Below are positions 1 through 5,896 of a stretch of 11,026 nucleotides of DNA, piece by piece. Source of the DNA: an uncultured Prevotella sp. (GTDB taxonomy: Bacteria > Bacteroidota > Bacteroidia > Bacteroidales > Bacteroidaceae). A program made the position numbers and the translations under genes. Positions within the stretch are counted from its first letter, which is position 1; every line of letters begins with the position of its first letter. The notes below the pieces were generated by a model. The model was not told the origin of the DNA and ran no database searches. It saw nothing but the letters and a program-made list of their open reading frames with translations. The stretch is taken from the NCBI GenBank assembly GCA_900318855.1, contig ONMG01000133.1, positions 1 to 11,026 of the forward strand. Direction: 5' to 3'.

Positions 1-1
1 G

Positions 2-175
2 CGGCTGCGGTGCGAAGGCACGGGCGATAAGGTGCGAAAAGATGGGAAGGTCGCGGCGAAAGTGACTACGGAGACTGCGTGCGGTGGAAACGGAAGACTT
101 GCCATGAAGGGCAATTACCAAAAAAATAGCGCTTGGAATGCACTTTTGTATCGGGTAGCTACGTTAATTAAGTAA
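2..175 (+). other. Leader of porZ with an unassigned open frame
   Basis: No gene is recognised in 1-198. On the plus strand a frame is open from the window edge to a TAA at 173-175 (57 codons, with an internal ATG at 104). It could be the 3' end of an upstream gene or chance. The minus strand is also open from an ATG at 105 to the edge. The composition is repetitive in GCG/GAA/GGA-type trinucleotides and resembles no domain I know. The plus frame runs through a possible promoter for the next gene, which argues weakly against it being real. Confidence 0.2.
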
Positions 176-176
176 G
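145..176 (+). promoter_or_regulatory. Possible Bacteroidota-type promoter of porZ
   Basis: TTTG at 145-148 is followed, after 20 bases, by TAAGTAAG at 169-176. The Bacteroidota consensus is TTTG, 19-21 bases, then TAnnTTTG. The -33 box and spacing fit, but the -7 box matches only TA, the first T and the last G, so this is weak. The ATG at 199 would leave a leader of about 15-20 bases. An AGAAGAAAAAA stretch lies before the start and there is no good Shine-Dalgarno. Confidence 0.3.
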
Positions 177-198
177 AAGAAAAAATAATGATAAACAG

Positions 199-2202
199 AT
201 GAAGCAGTTCATACTCACCCTTGGCCTTCTGCTCCTGACGGCTTACTCAGCCCGGGCCGACAAGCAGGGCACCTGGAAAGCCTACATGGCCTATGCCGAT
301 GTGCAGGATGTGGAGCAAGCCGGTAAGCTACTCTTTGTCAAGGCCTCGGACAATCTCTATGCCTACAACACGGCCGACCAGAGCATTCAGACCTTCGACC
401 GGGCCGGCGCGCTCACCGATGTCAGCATCAAGCTAATCAAATACTGTCCCGGAGCCCGGAAGCTCATAGTGGTCTACAGCAACAGCAATATCGACCTCTT
501 GTCGACCGACTTCAATGTAGAGAACGTGAGCAGCCTCTACGACTACAGTACAACGGAGGACAAGAATGTCAACTACATTGGGGTGGACGGCAAATACGCT
601 TATCTCTGTACCGGATTCGGCATCCTGAAGATGAATGCGGCCGACGGCGTAATCAGCGACACCTACAACCTGGGCGAGAAAATCAGCTGGTGCCAACTCA
701 AGGACGGTTACATCCATGCTTACGGAACCAACGGCCACCTGCAGGCCCGGCTCACCGACAATCTCATCGACAAGGCCAACTGGAAGAATGCGGGCAGCTA
801 CGAGGCGCCGCCGTCAGTCGACAAGACCGAGCTCATGGCTCTGGCCAGGACACTGAGCCCCGGCGGACAGAAATACAATCCCTTCGGCATGATGCGCTTC
901 CTCCACGGCAACCTCTACACCGTCACGGGAGGCTACAATCCCTGGGTGAGCCTCTCCTATCCGGGAGCAGTGCAAGTGCTGCGGCCGACGGGATGGCAGA
1001 TTTACGACGACAGCTTCGCCGCCACACTGGGCCACGACTACCTCTGCAACCTCGACATAGCCGTCGACCCCACCGACACCACCCACGTGTTCGCCTCGGG
1101 CCGCACCGGGCTCTATGAATTCCGCAACGGCAAGCTCGTCAAGGACTACAATACGCAGAACTCCATCCTATGGTCGGCCTTAGGCGGTCATGACGACAAC
1201 TACCTGCTCATCGAGGGCATCGCTTTCGACGCCAAGGGCAGCCTGTGGATACTCAACAGTCTGAACGACAAGCAGGCCCTGCTCGAATTGCCCAAGGGAG
1301 GCACGCTGACCGACCGCACTCCCGGCGCCTTCATGCAGGACAACCACATCGCACTTTACAGCATGATCAGCCCCATCTTCGACCGCGACGGCAAGCTCTG
1401 GTTCACCAATCATCACTGGGTGGGGTCGGCTCTCTGCCAATACGACCCCGCGACCGATTCGGCCCGCGTCATCAACCGCATCGTGAACGAGGACGGTACA
1501 GCCTACAGCACCTTGTATTTCGCCTGCGTCACCGAGGATGCCGACGGCAATCTCTGGGTGGGCACCAACATCGGTCCCTTCCTGCTGGAAAACGCCCAGA
1601 AGAACGAGCCTTTGCCCGTATTCAATCAGATAAAAGTACCGCGCAACGACGGCACCGACCTGGCCGACTACCTGCTCTCGGGCGTGAGCATCAGCAGCAT
1701 AGCCATCGACGGAGCCGGCCGCAAGTGGTTCGCCACCCAGGGCAACGGCGTCTACCTCATCAGCAAGGACAACAACACTCAGGTGCACCATTTCACGAAG
1801 AGCAACAGCAAGCTGCTCTCGGACGACGTCAACAGCATTGCCATCAACCCCGCCACCGGAGAGGTGTTCTTCGCCACCGACGTTGGCCTGTGCTCCTACA
1901 TGAGCGATGCCACCGCCACCGTCGAACAGATGGACAAGAACACCACATGGGCCTACCCCAACCCCGTCAGACCCGACTACAACGGCCCCATCACCATCAA
2001 AGGCCTCAGCATGGACGCCGACATCAAGATTGTCACGGCCAGCGGAGCCCTGGTCAACGAGGGCAAGAGCAATGGCGGCAGCTACGTCTGGGACGGCCTC
2101 GACAAGAAGGGACGGCGAGTGGCATCGGGCGTCTACATGGTGCTCACGGCAACGGCCGACGGCAGCAAGGGCACCGTCTGCAAGATAGCTGTCGTGAAAT
2201 AA
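199..2202 (+). CDS. porZ: PorZ-like type IX secretion protein
   Basis: PorZ is an outer-surface component of the type IX secretion attachment complex. In Porphyromonas gingivalis it works with the sortase PorU and supplies anionic LPS for anchoring cargo. Here residues 1-20 form a signal peptide (K, a leucine-rich core, cleavage after ARA). The body is beta-propeller-like, with repeated hydrophobic-aromatic blades such as GKLWFTN (about 398), NLWVGTNIG (about 450), RKWFATQGNGVY (about 507) and GEVFFATDVGL (about 553). The last 85 or so residues form a type A sorting-signal-like domain: YPNP near 586, then WDGLDKKGRRVASGVYMV and a final KIAVVK. At 667 residues it is shorter than the roughly 776 I recall for P. 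gingivalis PorZ. It is transcribed alone and faces the rnc operon. A general two-component-regulator-propeller protein with a sorting domain is the alternative call. Confidence 0.8.
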   Translation: MKQFILTLGLLLLTAYSARADKQGTWKAYMAYADVQDVEQAGKLLFVKASDNLYAYNTADQSIQTFDRAGALTDVSIKLIKYCPGARKLIVVYSNSNIDLLSTDFNVENVSSLYDYSTTEDKNVNYIGVDGKYAYLCTGFGILKMNAADGVISDTYNLGEKISWCQLKDGYIHAYGTNGHLQARLTDNLIDKANWKNAGSYEAPPSVDKTELMALARTLSPGGQKYNPFGMMRFLHGNLYTVTGGYNPWVSLSYPGAVQVLRPTGWQIYDDSFAATLGHDYLCNLDIAVDPTDTTHVFASGRTGLYEFRNGKLVKDYNTQNSILWSALGGHDDNYLLIEGIAFDAKGSLWILNSLNDKQALLELPKGGTLTDRTPGAFMQDNHIALYSMISPIFDRDGKLWFTNHHWVGSALCQYDPATDSARVINRIVNEDGTAYSTLYFACVTEDADGNLWVGTNIGPFLLENAQKNEPLPVFNQIKVPRNDGTDLADYLLSGVSISSIAIDGAGRKWFATQGNGVYLISKDNNTQVHHFTKSNSKLLSDDVNSIAINPATGEVFFATDVGLCSYMSDATATVEQMDKNTTWAYPNPVRPDYNGPITIKGLSMDADIKIVTASGALVNEGKSNGGSYVWDGLDKKGRRVASGVYMVLTATADGSKGTVCKIAVVK

Positions 2203-2372
2203 GCACCCCGACAGACGGTCAATGTCTTTGTTCTGGCTCATATTGCCCTTCCATTTCCAGATGGAAAAGGAAAAAGAAAATCATGGACAGTCTTGACACC
2301 GTGGGTGTGGGACTGAAGTGACGGGGTAGCCGTGGAGCTTGCTCGTAAGGTTGCCCCATTACCTCAGCACCA

Positions 2373-2390
2373 TAGCTCCATGGGGAGCTA
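2373..2390. repeat. Perfect 7-bp stem-loop after porZ
   Basis: TAGCTCC at 2373-2379 and GGAGCTA at 2384-2390 pair perfectly around the loop ATGG. No T-run follows immediately; the nearest is TTTT about 18 bases on. It is therefore not a standard intrinsic terminator. It lies in the 256-base gap between porZ and the strong hairpin at 2459-2512, and nothing else is recognisable there. Confidence 0.4.
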
Positions 2391-2458
2391 AAGTCTGTAC
2401 ATGACTATTTTCCAATAAACTTATTCTCGATTCAGGGTGACGCATTGGAGTCAGAAAA

Positions 2459-2520
2459 GGGATGAGGATGACCATCCGTCTGCTCACAGACAAGAATGGC
2501 CATCCCCATCCCTCTTTTTT
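2459..2520. terminator. Bidirectional terminator between porZ and rnc
   Basis: A 17-bp stem pairs 2459-2475 with 2496-2512. The 20-base loop itself holds a GTCTG/CAGAC mini-stem. On the plus side it is followed by six Ts (2515-2520). On the minus side it is followed by UUUU (complement of AAAA at 2455-2458). The two imperfect positions (2465/2506 and 2471/2500) are A-C in a plus transcript but U-G wobbles in a minus transcript, so the stem is fully paired only in the rnc message, whose stop codon lies 45 bases upstream. It probably ends both convergent transcripts. Confidence 0.85.
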
Positions 2521-2564
2521 CAGTCGCCCTGACCACGTGGTGGGGCAGCGCGTGTGGAAGTTTG

Positions 2565-3650
2565 TCAGCTGTCTTCCTTTCCGAAAGCTTCAGCCTCGGC
2601 AGCCGCGATGATGTATTCCTTCGACTGCGGCGCAGCACTGATGTCACTGAGGTCGAAATCGTCGGCGGACTGCTCCTTCTGAGACTGGGCAGCCTCCTGA
2701 GCACGATACATGGGTGAACGGCGCAATGGCTTTGCAGGACGGTCGGTGTAGACTTTCTCCTGAAAGGCCGTAACGTGTTTCTCTTCCTCCGGAATAGTCT
2801 TGTCGGAGCTGATGATGAACTCCGAGCTTTCCGATGTGTCGGGGACATTCTCCACCGGCTCCTCCTCCATCTTCGTGCGGCTGGCCTTGGCCTCGAATAC
2901 GGCATCAATAAACTGGGGCTCCTTCTTGAGCTTCTCCAGTGTGAGCTTCGAGGCGAGCTGCTGGCTCTCCTTCTTGGAGTAGCCACTGCCGAGGCATCCT
3001 TTCTCGCCCTCGAGCACCACCTGATAGCAGAACTTCGGGCTTCCGTTGTTGTCCTTCGCCTGCTCCCGAAGCTCGAAGGTGAGCTTCACGCGGTTCTTCT
3101 GACTCCACTCTATGAGCTTACTCTTGAAGTTCACCTCCTTGTAAGCCACCTTGTCGATGTTGATCATCTGCGAGAGGATGCGTTTCTCCATGAAGCGCAT
3201 GCACATGTCGTAGCCCCGGTCGAGATAGAGCGCACCCACAAGGGCCTCGAAGGCGTTGCCTCCCAAATAACTGTTGTGCGACTGTCCGCGCCCGTTGCTC
3301 AAAATGAGGCGGTCGATGCCCATCTCCCGGGCCAGCTTGTTGAGCGTCTCGCGCTGCACCAGCTTGCTCCGGGTGTTGGTGAGAAAGCCCTCGCGCTTTC
3401 CGGGAAAATGACGGTAGACAATATCGCCGACAATGGCGTCCAGGATGGCATCGCCGAGAAACTCCAGCCGCTCGTTGTTCACGGGCTTCCCCTTCTTGTT
3501 GCGGTGCATCACGCTCTTGTGCATCAGAGCAAGCTGATAGTAGCTGATGTCGTGGGGATAGAAGCCGAGAATCTTGCGCAAAGACAAATAAAGCTCCTTA
3601 TTCTTTCGAAAAGGGAGCTTCATTCTGTCGAATATATTACTACTCAGCAT
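2565..3650 (-). CDS. rnc: Ribonuclease III with long C-terminal tail
   Basis: This is the double-stranded-RNA endonuclease that processes rRNA precursors and structured mRNAs. The RNase III domain spans about residues 30-165 and carries the signature NERLEFLGDAILD (60-71), giving catalytic-site residues E60, E63 and D67, then GNAFEALVGA with E135. The position equivalent to E. coli D114 is Asn (N132), which I believe is usual in Bacteroidota. A double-stranded-RNA-binding domain follows at about 173-243 (from NFKSKLIEWSQKN to GYSKKESQQLASK). Residues 245-361 are an extra, low-complexity acidic tail, making the protein much longer than the 225-250 residues typical elsewhere. The start chosen overlaps the fabF stop by 11 bases, which suggests translational coupling; an internal Met at residue 10 is the alternative start. 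It is the last gene of acpP-fabF-rnc. Confidence 0.95.
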   Translation of the reverse strand: MLSSNIFDRMKLPFRKNKELYLSLRKILGFYPHDISYYQLALMHKSVMHRNKKGKPVNNERLEFLGDAILDAIVGDIVYRHFPGKREGFLTNTRSKLVQRETLNKLAREMGIDRLILSNGRGQSHNSYLGGNAFEALVGALYLDRGYDMCMRFMEKRILSQMINIDKVAYKEVNFKSKLIEWSQKNRVKLTFELREQAKDNNGSPKFCYQVVLEGEKGCLGSGYSKKESQQLASKLTLEKLKKEPQFIDAVFEAKASRTKMEEEPVENVPDTSESSEFIISSDKTIPEEEKHVTAFQEKVYTDRPAKPLRRSPMYRAQEAAQSQKEQSADDFDLSDISAAPQSKEYIIAAAEAEAFGKEDS

Positions 3651-4902
3651 ACTTCTTGAATACTACACATGCGTTGTGGCCGCCGAACCCGAAGGTGTTG
3701 CTCAGAGCTGCACGAACGGTGCGTTTTTGGGCCTTGTTGAACGTGAAGTTCATATTGTAGTCAAGTTCGGGGTCATCGTCGCCTTCCGTATGGTTGATGG
3801 TTGGCGGAATGATGTCGTCGTGCACTGCCATGACACACACCAGGGCCTCTACGGCACCGGCAGCACCCAGCAGATGACCGGTCATGCTCTTGGTGGAACT
3901 GATGTTCACCTTGTAAGCATGCTCACCGAAGACATCCTTGATGGCCTTGGCCTCCGAGATGTCACCGACATGCGTCGAAGTGCCGTGCACATTGATGTAG
4001 TCGATATCCTCTGGCTGAAGACCTGCATCACTCAGCGCGGCCTCCATCACCAACTTGGCACCGAGTCCCTCGGGGTGCGATGCGGTGATATGATAAGCAT
4101 CGGCACTCTCGCCTTCGCCCACCATCTCAGCATAGATGCGTGCTCCGCGGGCCTGTGCATGCTCAAGTGTCTCCAGCACCAGGCAGCCCGCACCCTCACC
4201 CATCACGAATCCGTCGCGGCTGGCGCTGAAGGGGCGCGAAGCGTGCTCGGGGTCGTCATTGCGGGTGGACAAAGCCTTCATGGCATTGAATCCGCCTACA
4301 CCGCACGCACAGATGGCACTCTCGGCTCCGCCCGAAACGATGACGTCGGCCTTGCCCAGACGCAACAGATTGAAGGCGTCGGCAATGGCATTGCTCGAGG
4401 AGGCACATGCACTCGTTGTGGTATAGTTGGGACCATGGAAACCGAAGTGGATGGATATCTCGCCTGCGGCAATGTCGGCTATCATCTTCGGAATGAAGTG
4501 AGGACTGAAGAAGGGGCCGCGGTCGATATGCTGACCATAGTAAGTGACTTCCTGCTCAAAAGTCCGGATACCGCCGATGCCGACGCCATAGATGACGCCC
4601 ACGCGGTTCTTGTCTACCTTGTCCAGGTCAAGACCTGAATCCTTCACACCCTGGATGGCACTGATGAGGGCCAACTGAGCGTAGCGGTCCATGTTGCGGG
4701 CCTCTTTGCGGTCAAGGTAATCGGCTACATTCAGGCCTTTCACCTCACAAGCAAACTGCGTCTTGAATTTGGAAGCATCGAACTCTGTAATAGGAGCTGC
4801 GCCGCTCTTTCCTGCCACCAGGTTGCTCCACGTCTCTTCGGGAGTATTGCCTACGGGCGTAACGGCTCCGAGTCCGGTTACTACTACTCTCTTTAATTCC
4901 AT
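3640..4902 (-). CDS. fabF: 3-oxoacyl-ACP synthase II (KAS II)
   Basis: FabF condenses malonyl-ACP with a growing acyl-ACP, the elongation step of fatty-acid synthesis in the cytosol. The 420-residue length is normal for the family. The thiolase-fold active site is complete: Cys166 in TTTSACASSS, His306 in NVHGTST, Lys338 in SSTKSMTGH, and His343 in TGHLLGAAGA. The glycine-rich end FGFGGHNACVVF (from about 405) is also present. The start MELKRVVVTGLGAVTP is the standard one. It lies 86 bases after acpP, its acyl-carrier substrate partner, and overlaps rnc by 11 bases. The large open frames on the opposite strand are codon-bias shadows. Confidence 0.98.
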   Translation of the reverse strand: MELKRVVVTGLGAVTPVGNTPEETWSNLVAGKSGAAPITEFDASKFKTQFACEVKGLNVADYLDRKEARNMDRYAQLALISAIQGVKDSGLDLDKVDKNRVGVIYGVGIGGIRTFEQEVTYYGQHIDRGPFFSPHFIPKMIADIAAGEISIHFGFHGPNYTTTSACASSSNAIADAFNLLRLGKADVIVSGGAESAICACGVGGFNAMKALSTRNDDPEHASRPFSASRDGFVMGEGAGCLVLETLEHAQARGARIYAEMVGEGESADAYHITASHPEGLGAKLVMEAALSDAGLQPEDIDYINVHGTSTHVGDISEAKAIKDVFGEHAYKVNISSTKSMTGHLLGAAGAVEALVCVMAVHDDIIPPTINHTEGDDDPELDYNMNFTFNKAQKRTVRAALSNTFGFGGHNACVVFKKYAE

Positions 4903-4922
4903 TCTTGAATGTTTTCAGCCAA

Positions 4923-4976
4923 AGTTCAGCGCCTGGCAAGCATACAAAAAGAAAGGGGCCTGCCAAGCGCTGCACT
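4923..4976 (-). promoter_or_regulatory. Intercistronic hairpin between acpP and fabF
   Basis: 4927-4941 pairs with 4958-4972 over 15 positions, and three more pairs (4923-4925 with 4974-4976) lie beyond one mismatch. Two of the 15 are G-U pairs in the minus-strand message but C-A or A-C mismatches on the plus strand, so the structure is suited to the acpP-fabF transcript. In the message the U-rich stretch lies in the loop rather than after the stem, so it is not a standard terminator. Plausible roles are 3'-end stabilisation of acpP mRNA, an RNA-processing site, or attenuation that makes ACP more abundant than FabF. Confidence 0.6.
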
Positions 4977-4988
4977 GAGATGGCTCAC

Positions 4989-5225
4989 TTATTTTGCATT
5001 CTCTTCGATGTACTTGATGGCATCTCCGACAGTCTGAATGGTCTCAGCCTTGTCATCAGGAATGGAGATACCGAATTCCTTCTCGAACTCCATGATGAGC
5101 TCTACGGTGTCCAGGGAATCAGCACCCAGATCGTTTGTGAAGCTTGCCTCGGGCTTTACTTCAGACTCATCAACACCAAGTTTGTCAACGATAATGTTCT
5201 TTACTTTCTGTTCAATTTCTGACAT
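4989..5225 (-). CDS. acpP: Acyl carrier protein
   Basis: This is the small acidic carrier that holds fatty-acyl intermediates on a 4'-phosphopantetheine arm. The 78-residue product begins MSEIEQKVKNIIVDKLGV and contains the attachment motif GADSLD, with Ser37 as the modified residue, followed by helix II (TVELIMEFEKEFGI). The frame is open for 25 codons upstream, to 5300, but that stretch covers the promoter elements and has no ACP similarity, so the ATG at 5225 is the start. It is the first gene of the acpP-fabF-rnc unit. Two Bacteroidota promoters lie within 90 bases upstream. Confidence 0.98.
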   Translation of the reverse strand: MSEIEQKVKNIIVDKLGVDESEVKPEASFTNDLGADSLDTVELIMEFEKEFGISIPDDKAETIQTVGDAIKYIEENAK

Positions 5226-5258
5226 GATTGTAACGTTTAATTGTGTGATAATAATATT

Positions 5259-5309
5259 CAAAGATAGAAACTGGGTGCAAAGGAAACAATTTTTCTTCAC
5301 ATTCGCAAA
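5259..5309 (-). promoter_or_regulatory. Two overlapping acpP promoters
   Basis: Read on the minus strand, the distal candidate has TTTG (5306-5309), exactly 20 bases, then TTCCTTTG (5278-5285), one mismatch from TAnnTTTG. The proximal candidate has ATTG (5287-5290), 20 bases, then TATCTTTG (5259-5266), a perfect -7 box with a one-mismatch -33 box. The leader to the ATG at 5225 would be roughly 30-50 bases. Both spacings match the Bacteroidota sigma-ABfr consensus. Either or both may be used. Confidence 0.65.
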
Positions 5310-5713
5310 TTATTTGGCCAAAAAAGCGCCATATCATGCACATACGGCGCTGATTGTGCAATTTTCCTCCGCCTTCGGGAGTATAGTTTCGGCCATCGGT
5401 ATTCAATTCAGCCAGTCGCAGACGAGCGTTGACGAACGAGCCGATTTCGCGCGACGGAGACAATGATTTGGCTCGGCTGACTCCATCGGTCAGCTTGCTG
5501 TTTTCTCCACTTCTGTGGCTGATTCCCAACACGAGAGCAGGACGTCACGGCAGTCCCGGGAACGGCAATCCACCGCAGACGCGAGCCGGATTCCCGCTTC
5601 ATCAGCCTCCTCATGTCCCTGGGCTGGCGCTTCACCTATTTATATATAGGGCAGCGCACAGTCTGTCAGCATGGAATAGGCTGGCTGCGCGCTGTCCGCC
5701 ATCCGCCAGCACT
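5310..5713. other. About 400 bases with no recognised gene
   Basis: Between the acpP promoters and the small-protein stop codon I recognise no protein. Several frames are open, but they are rich in Arg/Ser/Pro as expected of GC-rich noncoding sequence and match no family I know. Structure seen includes GCTGAC (5476-5481) pairing with GTCAGC (5489-5494), CGAGCC (5438-5443 region) facing GGCTCG, and an AT palindrome CCTAT..ATAGG at 5635-5650. In other Bacteroidota this side of acpP usually carries a divergent purN; none is visible here. Confidence 0.5.
5652..5694 (-). terminator. Hairpin after the small-protein gene
   Basis: In minus-strand RNA CAGCGCGCAG (5694-5685) pairs with CUGUGCGCUG (5661-5652), giving ten pairs with one G-U. 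A four-base inner CAGC/GCTG stem may extend it. It begins about 20 bases after the stop at 5714. No U-run follows (the next bases are CCCTATATATAAATAGG), so termination is not certain and it may simply be a stable 3' end. Confidence 0.4.
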
Positions 5714-5896
5714 CTACCACGAAGCATTGTCGTCGCTCCACACAAGGCCTTGCTTTGCTTCCGCGCCGCTGACATCGGTGCTTCCGTCGCCGCTCTTCGG
5801 CATATCGGAGCCCTGGGGCACCGAGGTGTCGATGAGCAGTTCTCCGGCACTGAAGGCCACAGCTCGGATTTGGGGCATAAAATATCTTCTATTCAT
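5714..5896 (-). CDS. Small Bacteroidota protein, Y-x-x-P type
   Basis: This 60-residue frame has its start inside the end of the BspA-like gene (ATGAATAG, where TAG is that gene's stop), an 8-base overlap typical of coupled translation. The layout MNRRYFMPQIRAVAF, then AGELLIDTS, a Gly/Ser/Asp-rich middle, AK, and a WSDD..SW end resembles a class of short hypothetical proteins that I recall as abundant in Prevotella and Bacteroides: M, basic residues, YxxP, a hydrophobic strand, then a disordered acidic Gly/Ser tail ending near Trp and acidic residues. It has no signal peptide, no membrane segment and no cysteine. Function is unknown. It is too short for similarity to be certain; a second Met at residue 7 (5878) is the other possible start, but it would lose the YxxP motif. 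Confidence 0.6.
   Translation of the reverse strand: MNRRYFMPQIRAVAFSAGELLIDTSVPQGSDMPKSGDGSTDVSGAEAKQGLVWSDDNASW

Noticed and set aside
1180..2241. 353-codon minus-strand frame across porZ
   Set aside because: It is a codon-bias shadow of a well-supported gene, with Val/Ala/Asp-rich filler and no family features.
2247..2270. Terminator just after porZ (TTCCAT/ATGGAA)
   Set aside because: The stem is only six pairs and is followed by an A-rich run rather than T; the hairpin at 2459-2512 is far stronger.
3676..4638. 320-codon plus-strand frame across fabF
   Set aside because: fabF is certain, with its catalytic residues in place; the opposite frame has no recognisable motif.
5226..5300. 25 extra N-terminal codons of acpP
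   Set aside because: They cover the promoter boxes and are absent from acyl carrier proteins, which begin MSEIEQK-like.
5408..5635. Arg/Ser-rich minus-strand frame of 75 codons upstream of acpP
   Set aside because: It has low-information composition, no start context and no recognisable family; it is treated as noncoding.
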